Assembly: GCA_900473045.1 (NCBI GenBank)
Contig: UCKS01000028.1
Location: 1 to 64,000, forward strand
From: Hyphomicrobiales bacterium
GTDB taxonomy: Bacteria; Pseudomonadota; Alphaproteobacteria; Rhizobiales; Rhizobiaceae
Length of the DNA stretch: 64,000 nucleotides
Direction: 5' to 3'
The translations under genes were made by a program, and so were the position numbers. Each line of letters begins with the position of its first letter. Position 1 is the first letter of the stretch. Below are positions 42,643-53,063 of this stretch, piece by piece. The notes beneath the pieces are model-generated. The model made no database searches. It saw only the letters and a program-made list of their open reading frames with translations, and had not been told where the DNA came from.

Positions 42643-43281
42643 CTAACCGCGATTGATCTCGTCGACGGCGCGCCGGAGAATATCCGCGAGCCGTGTCGCC
42701 TCCTCGGAGGAACAGCCGCGTTTGTGGAACAGCGAGGCCTTGATCGCCTGGCGGGCAATTTCCAGCGCGTGGTGGCCATGGGCTTCCGGATCTTCGCCCG
42801 GAACCTGCCCCCGGCCCTCCATGACATCGCGCACCGCATCCATTTTCGAGCCGATACGGCCAAGGCCTTCGATGATGCGGTCGGCCCCTGCCCGGTCGGC
42901 CTCCAGGGCGGCGCGGCCCGCGTCGGTGATGGTGAACAACTTCTTGTTGCCGTCGGCTTCCGCCACCGCATGACCGATTTCATCGAGATAGGTCAAAGCC
43001 GGATAGATCATGCCGGGGCTCGGCACATAAAAGCCGCCGGAGATTTCCTCGATGGTGCGGATGAGTTCGTAGCCATGGGCGGGTTGGCGGGCCAAGAGCG
43101 CCAGGATCAGCAATTGCAGATCAATCGAAGACAGTTTGCGCCCGGCACGAAAACCGTCGCGGGAAGCAAAGCCGCCTTCGAAACGGCCGGGCCCATGGCG
43201 GCCATGGCCGCCATGGGCATGCCGCTCGCGGCAGGATTCATCGTGATTGCGGTGCTCGTGACCGCGGTGACGTCCAAACAT
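42643..43281 (-). CDS. PadR-family regulator with His-rich N terminus (YqjI-like)
   Basis: A 212-residue regulator. The first 38 residues carry ten His (MFGRHRGHEHRNHDE... HAHGGHGRHGPGR), like the nickel-binding N terminus of E. coli YqjI. The PadR winged helix follows (LQLLILALLARQPAHGYELI, about 60-80), then a C-terminal helical dimerisation part. RBS GAAGGAAG precedes ATG 43281. It likely represses itself and the downstream ferric reductase in response to metal; palindromes lie just upstream. Confidence 0.83.
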   Translation of the reverse strand: MFGRHRGHEHRNHDESCRERHAHGGHGRHGPGRFEGGFASRDGFRAGRKLSSIDLQLLILALLARQPAHGYELIRTIEEISGGFYVPSPGMIYPALTYLDEIGHAVAEADGNKKLFTITDAGRAALEADRAGADRIIEGLGRIGSKMDAVRDVMEGRGQVPGEDPEAHGHHALEIARQAIKASLFHKRGCSSEEATRLADILRRAVDEINRG

Positions 43282-43294
43282 GGGATCTTCCTTC

Positions 43295-43322
43295 GTAAGA
43301 TATAACTCTAGATGTATCTTAC
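43295..43322 (-). promoter_or_regulatory. Palindromic operator upstream of the PadR gene
   Basis: Perfect 8-bp arms GTAAGATA (43295-43302) and TATCTTAC (43315-43322) with a 12-nt AT-rich spacer, 13 nt before the start codon. A second partial repeat follows to about 43340. AT-rich inverted repeats fit a YqjI-type autoregulatory site. Confidence 0.6.
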
Positions 43323-43382
43323 GATATATTTTTCGATAAGCAATATCTTTCTGAAGGGTCTTTTGACACGCCAAAACTCAGA

Positions 43383-43425
43383 TCGCCGGATCCCGCCACA
43401 AGGATGAAGATGAGGATGATTGGGT
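43383..43425. repeat. Degraded intergenic repeat fragment
   Basis: The stretch containing GGATCCCGCCACAAGG and AGGATGA resembles the right end of the palindromic element at 32187-32324. It appears to be a decayed copy. Confidence 0.35.
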
Positions 43426-43485
43426 GCGGCTGTCGCCAGACAATCGTTTTCACACCTTGTCAGGCGTCCATAGGCTCAATGCGCC

Positions 43486-43809
43486 CTACCCTTCCAGATC
43501 GCCCTTCAGCCGCCCGAGCAGATTGACGGCGTGGGCGGCATAGGGGCCGATCCAGCGGTCGTGGATATCCTTGATCGGCAATGGATTGAGATAGTTCCAG
43601 CGTTCCCGCCCCTGGCGCTTGACGATGACCAGATCGGCCGCTTCGAGAACCTTCAGGTGCTGCATCACCGTGCAGCGGTCAAGGCCGGGAAACCGCGCGC
43701 ACAAATCCCCGGTCGTCTGCGGTTGGTCTTTCAGTATATCGAGCATGGCGCGCCGGCTGGACGCGGCCAAAGCCTTGAAGATCTTATCATTTTTATCGTC
43801 GGTTGACAT
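43486..43809 (-). CDS. ArsR-family regulator
   Basis: A 107-residue winged-helix repressor (FKALAASSRRAMLDILKDQP; DRCTVMQHLKVLEAADLVIV recognition helix). No metal-binding Cys motif of ArsR/SmtB type is visible. It is divergent from an SRPBCC (AHSA1-like) gene, a very common pairing in which the ArsR protein controls the SRPBCC gene. Confidence 0.87.
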   Translation of the reverse strand: MSTDDKNDKIFKALAASSRRAMLDILKDQPQTTGDLCARFPGLDRCTVMQHLKVLEAADLVIVKRQGRERWNYLNPLPIKDIHDRWIGPYAAHAVNLLGRLKGDLEG

Positions 43810-43867
43810 GTTGTTTTTTTATAACATAATGGATTCCAAGACAAGCACAAAAACAGGAGGAAAGAAC

Positions 43868-44329
43868 ATGGAACTGAAATTCAGGGTCGCCGGACGCATT
43901 GCCAAGCCGGTCTCGGAGGTTTTCGAAGCCGTGGTCAACCCGGAGCAGCTGTCGCGCTATTTCACCACCGGCGGCGCCAAGGGCAGGCTTGAGACGGGCG
44001 CCACCGTCTCGTGGGATTTCCACGATTTCCCCGGCGCCTTCCCCGTCAAGGTGATCGAAGTGATCAAGGATGAAAAGATCGTCTTCCAGTGGGCGGCGGA
44101 TGAGGGCAAAGGCTCGGACGCACCGAAATACGACACCACGGTGACCATGGCCTTCGAACCCGTCGATACCGGCCGCACGCTGGTGACGATATCTGAAGAA
44201 GGCTGGCGCCAGACACAAACCGGACTCAAAAGCTCCTACGGCAATTGCGAGGGCTGGACGGGCGCACTGTGCGCCATGAAAGCCTGGCTGGAGCACGGCA
44301 TCAACCTGCGCGAAGGATTCTACAAGTAA
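43868..44329 (+). CDS. SRPBCC / AHSA1-like domain protein
   Basis: A 153-residue START-like protein (MELKFRVAGRIAKPVSEVFE; LSRYFTTGGAKGRLETGATV; WTGALCAMKAWLEHGINLRE). RBS AGGAGGAAAG precedes ATG 43868. Ligand unknown. The 58-nt gap to the divergent ArsR gene, with a run of T and ATAACATAAT, probably holds both promoters. Confidence 0.85.
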   Translation: MELKFRVAGRIAKPVSEVFEAVVNPEQLSRYFTTGGAKGRLETGATVSWDFHDFPGAFPVKVIEVIKDEKIVFQWAADEGKGSDAPKYDTTVTMAFEPVDTGRTLVTISEEGWRQTQTGLKSSYGNCEGWTGALCAMKAWLEHGINLREGFYK

Positions 44330-44356
44330 CCGATTGAGAACAGCAGGCGCGGCACG

Positions 44357-45577
44357 TCAGTTCTTCGGAAACCGCCGCGCCTGCCACTGGCTTTTCGGCA
44401 CCGCACCGCCGACCGCAAAACTGAAGGCGGTGATCCCGTTAACATCGGAGTTGACGGAGCATTTGAAGTCGACATCGATCCACCCCTGCGCGGTCTTGTA
44501 GGCGGCACCCGTGGCCGTCATCACCTGCCCGGAAATGGGAGACCCGTTGCGCGGATCGAAAAACAGCCCTTGCGGCACGGTATCCGGACGGGCACGGCGC
44601 ACCTGCTCCAGCGTTTCGATCATGCACATCTGCACGATCCGCCGGTCCCTGGGCAGCTGGCCAAGCGCCTGGCGGACACGCGGATCGGACAGCGTATCGG
44701 CGGAATAGAGTTCGCTGGCCTTCTTCAACTCCGATGGCGGGCGGCTGGGTCTGGTGTCGGAGCCATCCGCAGACGCAACCTTTTGCGGATCGGACACCGC
44801 AACATCCACCGGCCGGTCCTGCGGCTTGGCTCGCGGGATCGGCACGGTCTCGATCAGTGCCTCGCCTTCGTTGAGCACCGGATTGGCATGGGTCGACTCG
44901 GGAAGATTGAGCTCTGGCAACTTGGCGGCAGCCGGGGTCTCGGCCGGTTTGTCCAGCGGGTTGCGCAGTTGCGGATCGATCTCTTCCGGTGCCTGCTCGC
45001 TCGCCAATGGAGCGGCGCGTTCAGCGCGCGGCTCCGGCTCGGCCTGTTTTTCCGGCTCCGAAGGACGGTCTCCGCCTGCGTCCTTGCCACCCTCCTTGGC
45101 TGCGGATTCGAGGGCCTGCGGCTGAAGCGGCGGGATATTTGCGGTTTCGCTTTTTTCGGTTTCGGCTTTCTGGGCCGCGGCTTTCCGGTCGTCGGCCTGC
45201 CCAGCCTCCGGTTTATCCGCAGGCTGCTGCTCAGGCTGCTCTTCCGCCTTCTCCGCCGGCTCTTCGATCGGCGTCTCGATCGGCCTGGCGTCTTCCTGCG
45301 GTTTCTTGTCCGGCTCAGGCTTGGCTTCAGGCTTTTCTTCCGGCTCGGGCTTCTTCTCCGGTTCCGGCTTCTTCTCCGGCTCTGGCTTTTTTTCAGGCTC
45401 CGGTTTCTTTTCCGGCTCCGGAACCATCTCGACCTTGACCACCTCCTCCTCTGCAGGTTTTGGCGGCGTCACCGGCAGCTGGAAAAGCAGAAATGCGGCA
45501 ACGGCCACATGCACGGCCACGGACGCAAACAGCCCCGCCCCGAATGTACCCCGCCGTTTTTCCGAATTCTGCTGCAT
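44357..45577 (-). CDS. DUF930 protein with TonB-like N terminus and EPEKKP repeats
   Basis: A 406-residue envelope protein. One N-terminal transmembrane helix (GAGLFASVAVHVAVAAFLLF, about 13-33) is followed by a Pro/Glu/Lys-rich spacer with several tandem EPEKKP units (about 52-85) resembling the TonB periplasm-spanning arm. The C-terminal DUF930 domain (about 290-406) ends AFSFAVGGAVPKSQWQARR. There is no TonB C-terminal domain. It is probably anchored in the inner membrane and reaches across the periplasm; function unknown. Confidence 0.82.
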   Translation of the reverse strand: MQQNSEKRRGTFGAGLFASVAVHVAVAAFLLFQLPVTPPKPAEEEVVKVEMVPEPEKKPEPEKKPEPEKKPEPEKKPEPEEKPEAKPEPDKKPQEDARPIETPIEEPAEKAEEQPEQQPADKPEAGQADDRKAAAQKAETEKSETANIPPLQPQALESAAKEGGKDAGGDRPSEPEKQAEPEPRAERAAPLASEQAPEEIDPQLRNPLDKPAETPAAAKLPELNLPESTHANPVLNEGEALIETVPIPRAKPQDRPVDVAVSDPQKVASADGSDTRPSRPPSELKKASELYSADTLSDPRVRQALGQLPRDRRIVQMCMIETLEQVRRARPDTVPQGLFFDPRNGSPISGQVMTATGAAYKTAQGWIDVDFKCSVNSDVNGITAFSFAVGGAVPKSQWQARRFPKN

Positions 45578-45731
45578 AGGATGGTCGATAGAGCCGGATA
45601 CTGACCGGATCGTGACCGGCGGACAATGAGACGGTGGAGATCGCCAGCCTCAACGGTTGACGGCTCTTCCTACTGCATAACACCTTAAACCGGAACCGAT
45701 TTAAGGAGGAGGTATTTCTGTATCAGGGTTG

Positions 45732-45842
45732 CCCTCACCCTAGCCCTCTCCCCGCACGCGGGGAGAGGGGACGACAGAGACGGCCGCTTGTTTCCTTCTC
45801 CCCGCCTGCGGGGAGAAGGTGCCCGATAGGGCGGATGAGGGG
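45732..45842. repeat. RIME-like intergenic mosaic element, copy A
   Basis: A 111-nt element with two GC-rich hairpins (CTCTCCCCGC...GCGGGGAGAG and CTTCTCCCCGC...GCGGGGAGAAG). It is nearly identical to copy B at 52940-53049 and related to copy C at 57507-57634. This is typical of rhizobial RIME elements. Confidence 0.8.
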
Positions 45843-45876
45843 CCGTTGCCGGGTGCGGCGCGCTGCAGACACCAAC

Positions 45877-46248
45877 TCAAGCGCCCGTGATCTCGAAACG
45901 ATCGGCATAGAAAGCCAGATGGTCCTTGATCTCGGCAACCGCGTCATAGGGCGCCTCGTAGGACCAGACGGCATTCTCCAGCTGGGCGCCATCCGCAAGC
46001 ACGCTGAAATAGGACGCTTGACCCTTATAGGGGCAATAACTGGCATGATCCGTCCGTTTAAGCCGCGCCATGTCGACATCGGCGCGGGGGATGTATTGCA
46101 CCGCCGGATAGGCGGCTTCGCGCAATGTCAGCGCACGCCTGGTATCGGCAAGAGTCTTCCCGCCTTGCCGAACGACGACGCGCCCTGGATTGGCTGTGAT
46201 GATGATCGGATGATCAGTCCCTGGAATTCTCACCGGTTTTTCGGGCAT
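45877..46248 (-). CDS. DUF427 family protein
   Basis: A 123-residue small beta-rich protein with the family pattern YCPYKGQASYFSV near residue 75 and AVWSYEAPYDAVAEIKDHLAFY near the C terminus. Function is unknown; length is typical. Confidence 0.87.
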   Translation of the reverse strand: MPEKPVRIPGTDHPIIITANPGRVVVRQGGKTLADTRRALTLREAAYPAVQYIPRADVDMARLKRTDHASYCPYKGQASYFSVLADGAQLENAVWSYEAPYDAVAEIKDHLAFYADRFEITGA

Positions 46249-46292
46249 GCAACGTTCCTCGCAAGGGGCTTGTATCGCGGCTGCAGTATCGC

Positions 46293-46586
46293 CTATCCGA
46301 GCGAACTGACAAGCTCGCGATAGGCGGCCTCCGGAAAGGCCTTCAGGGTGCGGGTGCGCACATTGCCGCCCATGCCGAGCGACAGGGCAAACCGGGCCAT
46401 CACCGCATCATCCGGCGCCTCGCAGATCGCCACCATGTCATGTTCGCCCATGGTCAGGTAAAAATCCTTGAACGATCCGCCCATGTCCTTCAGCAATTTC
46501 TTGGACGCATCGAGGCGCTTGGCTGAATCCCGGACGCTCTTTGCCCCCTGCTCCGTCCAGTCGATCAGCATCACATATGTGGTCAT
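46293..46586 (-). CDS. GYD-domain protein
   Basis: A 97-residue protein (MTTYVMLIDWTEQGAKSVRD; FYLTMGEHDMVAICEAPDDA; VRTRTLKAFPEAAYRELV) of the GYD family, a ferredoxin-like dimeric fold of unknown function. The start at 46586 has GGGAGGT at 7 nt. Confidence 0.87.
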   Translation of the reverse strand: MTTYVMLIDWTEQGAKSVRDSAKRLDASKKLLKDMGGSFKDFYLTMGEHDMVAICEAPDDAVMARFALSLGMGGNVRTRTLKAFPEAAYRELVSSLG

Positions 46587-46743
46587 TGCACACCTCCCAT
46601 GCGGCGCGATCGTCATGACGGGCGGCGTCCGATCGCCTGATACGTGCAGTATAATCCCGGCGGGCCGGGCGAACAAGAAATGACGCAAGCGCAGCCGCGC
46701 AGGTGAACCGCAGCGCTAGGTCAGGTGCAGCGGCCAGACAACG

Positions 46744-46775
46744 AAAAACCCGGCCAGTTTTCACTGACCGGGTTT
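46744..46775 (-). terminator. Terminator after rpoD
   Basis: Inverted repeat AAACCCGG.CAG with CTG.CCGGGTTT and a 4-5-nt loop, ending in a T-run on the minus strand 27 nt past the rpoD stop. Confidence 0.8.
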
Positions 46776-46801
46776 GATGTGCATTCGAAAAATGCCGACG
46801 C

Positions 46802-48853
46802 CTAGCTGTCAAGGAACGAGCGCAGCTTGCGCGAGCGGCTCGGGTGCTTGAGCTTGCGCAGCGCCTTGGCTTCGATCTGACGGATACGTTCGCGGGTAAC
46901 CGAGAACTGCTGGCCGACTTCTTCGAGCGTGTGGTCGGTGTTCATGCCGATGCCGAAGCGCATGCGCAGCACGCGCTCTTCGCGCGGCGTCAGCGAGGCG
47001 AGAACACGGGTCGTCGTTTCGCGCAGGTTCGCCTGGATGGCGGCGTCGATCGGCAGCAGCGCGTTCTTGTCCTCGATGAAATCGCCGAGGTGGCTGTCTT
47101 CTTCGTCACCCACAGGGGTTTCGAGCGAGATCGGCTCCTTGGCGATCTTCAGGACCTTGCGGACCTTTTCGAGCGGCATGGCGAGCTTCTCGGCCAGTTC
47201 TTCCGGGGTCGGCTCGCGGCCGATCTCGTGCAGCATCTGGCGCGATGTGCGGACAATCTTGTTGATCGTCTCGATCATGTGCACCGGAATACGGATCGTG
47301 CGGGCCTGGTCGGCGATCGAGCGGGTAATCGCCTGCCTGATCCACCAGGTCGCATAGGTCGAGAACTTGTAACCACGGCGGTATTCGAACTTGTCGACCG
47401 CCTTCATGAGACCAATGTTGCCTTCCTGGATGAGATCGAGGAACTGCAGGCCACGGTTGGTGTACTTCTTGGCGATCGAGATGACGAGGCGAAGGTTTGC
47501 CTCGACCATTTCCTTCTTGGCGATGCGGGCTTCGCGTTCGCCCTTCTGCACCATCGAGACGATGCGGCGGAATTCGAAGATCGAGATACCGGTTTCCGTG
47601 GCCAGATTCTGGATCTCGCCGCGAATGTTGCGGATCATCGTGCCTTCGTTCTTGGCAAATTCCTTCCAGCCCTTGGCGGCCAGGTTGGCGATCGACTTCA
47701 TCCAGTTCGGATCAAGCTCGGCGCCGGCATACTGTTCCAGGAAGCTGTCGCGCTTGACGCCGTAGGATTCGGCCAGGCGCAACAGGCGGCCTTCGTTCTG
47801 CATCAGGCGCTTGGAGATGTCGTAGAGCTGCTCGACCAGGCTATCGACGCGGTTCTGGTTGAGCGACAGCGATTTTACCGCCGTGATCAGCTCGTCCTTC
47901 AGCTCCTTGTAGCGGCGTTCCTGGGCGGGCGACAGCGTGCCGGTCGCAGCCAGGCGGGCTTCGACCTGCTGGTCCTGCAGCTTGCGCAGCTTCTTGTAGG
48001 TCTCGGCGATGATGTCGAGCGTTTCCATGACCTGCGGGCGCAGTTCCGCTTCCATCGCTGCCAGCGACAGGTTGGACTCGTCGTCGTCCTCTTCCTCTTC
48101 CTCGTGCGGCTGACCTTCGCCGCCGACATTGGTCACGTCGTCGTCGCCAACACGCGGCTTGCGGTTCTTTTCCTTTTCCTCGGCCGCCTTGCGGTCAGCC
48201 TCGATCTTCTCAGGACTTTGGAACTGCGGAGCAGCCTTGGCTTCCGGACCGGAATAGGTTGTTTCGAGATCGATGATCTCGCGCAGAAGCGTGTTGCCCT
48301 CGTTGAGTTCGTCGCGCCAGATGATGATGGCCTGGAACGTCAGCGGGCTCTCGCACAGACCGGCGATCATCGTTTCGCGGCCAGCCTCGATGCGCTTGGC
48401 AATGGCGATTTCGCCCTCGCGCGACAAAAGCTCCACCGAGCCCATTTCGCGCAGGTACATGCGCACCGGGTCATCGGTGCGGTCGGTCGGTTCTTTCTTT
48501 TTGGCGGTTGCCAAGGCCGTGCCGCTCGAAGGCGCGAGTTCGCCGCCTTCGCTCTCGCCATCGGCATCGTTGTCCTCTTCCTCGGACGCGGCCGGGCCCT
48601 CGTCGGCCTCCTCGTCCTCGACGACGTTGATGCCCATTTCGCTGAGCATCGCCATGATGTCTTCGATACGGTCGGGGTCAACCTGATCGGACGGCAGAAC
48701 CTCGTTCAGCTCGTCCATGGTCACATAGCCGCGCTTCTTGGCGGCCTTGATCATCTTCTTGACCGCGTCATCCGAGAGGTCAAGAAGCGGGCCGTCGGGT
48801 GCGCCTTCGCGTTCGGCTTCTGCTTCTTCGTTCTCTTTGACTTTGGTTGCCAT
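46802..48853 (-). CDS. rpoD: RNA polymerase primary sigma factor (sigma-70)
   Basis: The 683-residue housekeeping sigma factor. Region 1.1 ([20 protein letters not shown]) is followed by an acidic linker, the large non-conserved region, region 2 ([39 protein letters not shown]), region 3 and region 4.2 ([20 protein letters not shown]). Length and the acidic N-terminal insert are typical of alphaproteobacteria. dnaG is not next to it in this window. Confidence 0.97.
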   Translation of the reverse strand: MATKVKENEEAEAEREGAPDGPLLDLSDDAVKKMIKAAKKRGYVTMDELNEVLPSDQVDPDRIEDIMAMLSEMGINVVEDEEADEGPAASEEEDNDADGESEGGELAPSSGTALATAKKKEPTDRTDDPVRMYLREMGSVELLSREGEIAIAKRIEAGRETMIAGLCESPLTFQAIIIWRDELNEGNTLLREIIDLETTYSGPEAKAAPQFQSPEKIEADRKAAEEKEKNRKPRVGDDDVTNVGGEGQPHEEEEEDDDESNLSLAAMEAELRPQVMETLDIIAETYKKLRKLQDQQVEARLAATGTLSPAQERRYKELKDELITAVKSLSLNQNRVDSLVEQLYDISKRLMQNEGRLLRLAESYGVKRDSFLEQYAGAELDPNWMKSIANLAAKGWKEFAKNEGTMIRNIRGEIQNLATETGISIFEFRRIVSMVQKGEREARIAKKEMVEANLRLVISIAKKYTNRGLQFLDLIQEGNIGLMKAVDKFEYRRGYKFSTYATWWIRQAITRSIADQARTIRIPVHMIETINKIVRTSRQMLHEIGREPTPEELAEKLAMPLEKVRKVLKIAKEPISLETPVGDEEDSHLGDFIEDKNALLPIDAAIQANLRETTTRVLASLTPREERVLRMRFGIGMNTDHTLEEVGQQFSVTRERIRQIEAKALRKLKHPSRSRKLRSFLDS

Positions 48854-49303
48854 TTATATCGTCGCTTTCCTTGGACAGCACTCAACGCGTGCGCGGTGCA
48901 AAACTCGTTCGAGGCTCGGGCGCGTCAAGCGCTCCCACCGCGAATCATTACCCCTGACGTAACGGGATGATCTTTAATTCCTGATTAACCACGACAGTCA
49001 CCGCAGTTAAACCGGCCGACTGCGACAGCAGCGCCGTTTTGACATCGCTCGCATGATGGATCTGTCCGCCGTACCCATTTCACTCACTGTATCAGAAATG
49101 GTGATTCCCACAATTTTCGGTCCCGTCAAGCATTTCCGGTGAAAAACCGTTCAAATCGGCAAAAAAGACTGAATCCAGCGAGGGGCTTCAAAGATTCACA
49201 TCCATGGCAGAAATGTAGGAACTGTTGATGGAAAGACAAGGGCCAACGGAATCTCTGCTTGCAGATGCGGCCCCGCTTCAACCATCAGCGCTTTCCTCCA
49301 GCA
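48854..49303. other. rpoD upstream region
   Basis: 450 nt between rpoD and the GFA gene, AT-richer around 48970-49230, presumably carrying the rpoD promoter(s). No gene or clear regulatory motif was recognised. Confidence 0.5.
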
Positions 49304-49651
49304 TCAAAAACTCCGTCCATCGACCTTGGTGATCGTCAAGCTATCGAGATCGACGTCCGGCAAACAGCGGACATTGACGGCGGCCATCGGGCCGGTTTTG
49401 CCTTCGCCATCGGCATAAGGCGCAATTCCACAATTTGCACAGAAATGATGCTGGATAACGTGCTTGTTGAACTGATAGGTCGACACGGCCGAGGCGGGCG
49501 TCTGAAGCTTGAAGGTTTCGCGCGGCACGAAGGCCAGCAGTCCGCCACGCCGGCGGCACATCGAACAATTGCAATCCATCGCCTGCGTAATATCGGCCTC
49601 GACCTCAAAGGCGATGGCGCCGCAATGACAACTTCCCGAATAGATCATCAA
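49304..49651 (-). CDS. GFA-family (glutathione-dependent formaldehyde-activating fold) protein
   Basis: A 115-residue zinc protein with Cys motifs SGSCHCGAIAFE, CNCSMC and HHFCANCGIAPYA, the Zn-binding pattern of the Gfa/CENP-V family. The catalytic role in formaldehyde-glutathione adduct formation is disputed for most members. Monocistronic. Confidence 0.88.
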   Translation of the reverse strand: MMIYSGSCHCGAIAFEVEADITQAMDCNCSMCRRRGGLLAFVPRETFKLQTPASAVSTYQFNKHVIQHHFCANCGIAPYADGEGKTGPMAAVNVRCLPDVDLDSLTITKVDGRSF

Positions 49652-49756
49652 ACCCTCCCAAGTCCGGCTGGCTGAGAGATGATGCGCCGGGTGGCGATGT
49701 CAAGGTCTTGACGGCATCGCCACCCCAAAAGGCACAAATTCCATGGCCGGCTATGG

Positions 49757-50469
49757 CTAGGCCATCGTCGCGCCGATCACCAGGATTTCGGTGCGGTTGG
49801 GCACCCGGTCGTGGAGATCGATCACATCCTGATTGAGCATGCGCACGCAGCCGGACGACACCGATTTGCCGATCGTCCACCATTCCGGCGAACCGTGGAT
49901 GCGGTAGATCGTATCGACGCCGTCCTTGAAGATATAGAGCGCGCGGGCACCGAGCGGGTTTTTCAGGCCCGGGTCCATGCCGCCATTGGCGATGCTGTAG
50001 GGTTCCAGATCGGGGCGGCGCGCCACCATCTCGTCGGGCGGCGTCCAGCGCGGCCATTTGCGCTTGTACTGAATGACGCCGCGGCCCGACCACTCGAAGC
50101 CCGCACGGCCAAGCCCGACGCCGTAGCGCATCGCCTTGCCGTTCTCGTATGTCAGGTAGAGGAAATGATTGGCGGTATCGACGACCAGCGTGCCGGGACG
50201 CTCGCCGGTGGTGTTGTCGACCCACTGACGGCGAAACCGTGCTGGGACCTTTTGGTACGGGACGGCCGGCAGCGGGAACTGCTCTTCGGGCCGTGCGCTG
50301 TACATTTCGCTTTCGGCGGTGGGCAGCACGATGGGTTCGCTTTCACCGGGGCGACGACGGGCTGAGCAGTGGTGGCGCAACCGGCAAGACCGAGCGCGGC
50401 AAAGGCGCCGCCCGCCTGAAGGAGGGCTCGGCGGGACACATTCAAATCAATCAATCGGGGAAACCTCAT
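49757..50469 (-). pseudogene. Frameshifted L,D-transpeptidase (YkuD/ErfK) lipoprotein
   Basis: The 5' part (from ATG 50469) encodes a Tat/lipoprotein-like leader: SRRALLQAGGAFAALGLAGC, then ATTAQPVVAP. The 3' part in another frame encodes a YkuD domain with the catalytic motif HGSPEWWTIGKSVSSGCVRM. The frames join at a run of four G (plus strand 50349-50352): a fifth base would give a continuous VVAPGESEPIVLP. All catalytic residues remain, so this is either a recent single-base deletion or a sequence error. If intact, it would cross-link peptidoglycan or attach outer-membrane proteins. Confidence 0.75.
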
Positions 50470-50737
50470 CTGCTTGTCGAAGGTCCCCCGCTTCGCATGC
50501 GCGGGCTGGCATGGGAAGCCACCTAACGCAAACGTGAACGGCATGTGAGGGTGTGGCCGGGCCTCTGCAAGAGACGGATTAGGCGGTACTGGAAGGCCGC
50601 GTACGGGCCTGCGCTCACCTGCCGCACCCAAATTCTCGCAGGGGCAATCTTTACCTTCTGATAACGTTCCGGCGGTTCACTAAGGGCGCTTTCCCGCCTG
50701 CCCGGCAGGCCCATTCCCCTTGAACGACGGAGATCAG

Positions 50738-51232
50738 ATGTCCCTCAACCGACATATCCTCGCCGCCCTGGCCCTTGCCAGCACCATCTTGCCAGCCCAG
50801 GCGCAGCCGGTGATGGTCAAGACTTTCGGCCATTGGGGTGTCTATTCCTACGACAACAACGGCACGACCGCCTGCTACGCCTTGACCATGCCGCGCGAGG
50901 CACAGCCAGCCGAAGTCAACCATGGCAACAACTTCCTGCTGGTCGCGCCGAAGGGCGCCGGCGGCTACATGCCGCAAGCGCAGATGGGCTACGGCCTGAA
51001 GGCCGGATCCGAGGTCACGGCAAAGGTCGGCGGCGAGGCTTTTGCCATGACCCCGCGCGGAAACGTCGCATGGTCGAGCCGCGAAGATCGCGACGAGGCG
51101 CTGGTCGCAGCGATGAAATCCGGAAGCACGCTGACGCTTCAGGCAACCTCCAGCCGTGGCACGAGCACCCAATATGCCTTCTCGCTGGAGGGGGTGACGG
51201 CGGCGCTGAAAAGGGCCCGCGCGTGCCAATGA
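50738..51232 (+). CDS. IalB-like (invasion-associated locus B) periplasmic protein
   Basis: A 164-residue exported protein: signal peptide (NRHILAALALASTILPAQAQ) then an IalB-type beta domain (VKTFGHWGVYSYDNNGTTAC; CYALTMPRE; LTLQATSSRGTSTQYAFSLE) ending in a Cys. The ATG at 50738 has GGAG upstream. Function outside Bartonella is unclear. The SH3 gene follows 46 nt later. Confidence 0.8.
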   Translation: MSLNRHILAALALASTILPAQAQPVMVKTFGHWGVYSYDNNGTTACYALTMPREAQPAEVNHGNNFLLVAPKGAGGYMPQAQMGYGLKAGSEVTAKVGGEAFAMTPRGNVAWSSREDRDEALVAAMKSGSTLTLQATSSRGTSTQYAFSLEGVTAALKRARACQ

Positions 51233-51278
51233 GCAGGCTGCCGACGGCAGGTACAACCCGCGGCAGGAGACAGGGCGA

Positions 51279-51830
51279 ATGAAGGCAGCTATCGTGTTTC
51301 TTGCCGCCTGTGCGGCGATGGCGCATCCAGCGGTGGCGGCGCCCGCGCACATGACGGCGGATGACGCCGTCGCGACGTCCAGCCGCAATACCGGACGCGT
51401 CGCCGGGCTGAAAATTCCGCGTTTCGTATCGCTGAAAAGCGAGACGGCCCGCATGCGCGTCGGCCCGTCCACCGATTACGCCGTGCGGTTCGTCTACATG
51501 GTCGCGGGCCTGCCGCTGGAACTGATCGAGGAATGGGGCAACTGGCGGCTGGTGCGCGATCACGATGGATCGTCCGGCTGGATGCACGCGGCCCTGCTGT
51601 CGGGCCAGCGCACCGCCATGATCGCGCCATGGCTGAAGCAAGGCGCCAGCCTCCGGCGCACCCCTGCCCGGAACGCCGGGATCACGGCCCTCATGCAGCC
51701 GGGCGTCATCGTGAAGATCAGCGAGTGTAGCGGCGCTTGGTGTCACGTCGCCATACAACGGCCACGGCTCAGCGGCTACGTCGCCCAGGCAAAGCTCTGG
51801 GGCGTCTATCCCAGGGAAGTCATCGAATAG
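51279..51830 (+). CDS. Secreted protein with two SH3-like domains
   Basis: A 183-residue exported protein. Signal peptide (MKAAIVFLAACAAMAHPAVA) followed by two bacterial SH3-type repeats (RFVSLKSETARMRVGPSTDY... WMHAALLSG and a second starting ASLRRTPARNAG... GYVAQAKLWGVYP). Such domains bind peptidoglycan or partner proteins. Probably co-transcribed with the IalB-like gene. Confidence 0.85.
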   Translation: MKAAIVFLAACAAMAHPAVAAPAHMTADDAVATSSRNTGRVAGLKIPRFVSLKSETARMRVGPSTDYAVRFVYMVAGLPLELIEEWGNWRLVRDHDGSSGWMHAALLSGQRTAMIAPWLKQGASLRRTPARNAGITALMQPGVIVKISECSGAWCHVAIQRPRLSGYVAQAKLWGVYPREVIE

Positions 51831-51866
51831 AGTGCCGCACCGCGTCACCACGGTGCGGGCAAAGCC

Positions 51867-52901
<1,035 letters not shown>

Positions 52902-52939
52902 GTCTTATGTCCTTAAACTTTTCAAGCGCTGCGCGCTGC

Positions 52940-53049
52940 CCCTCACCCTAGCCCTCTCCCCGCTTGCGGGGAGAGGGGACGACAGAGTTTGCCGCTTGTC
53001 CCTTCTCCCTGCCTGCGGGGAGAAGGTGCCCGACAGGGCGGATGAGGGG
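52940..53049. repeat. RIME-like intergenic mosaic element, copy B
   Basis: About 110 nt, nearly identical to copy A at 45732-45842, with the same two hairpins. It lies inside the kbl-tdh operon, so the transcript would carry both stem-loops between the two cistrons. Confidence 0.82.
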
Positions 53050-53063
53050 CAAACCTCCGCTCG

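Noticed and set aside
45340-45425. Short tandem repeats resembling a CRISPR-like or satellite array
   Set aside because: They are in-frame EPEKKP codon repeats of the DUF930 protein. No spacer-repeat structure or cas gene occurs anywhere in the window.
46802-49303. Missing dnaG next to rpoD as a possible rearrangement
   Set aside because: I am not sure that adjacency is conserved in this genus, so absence is not evidence of a rearrangement.
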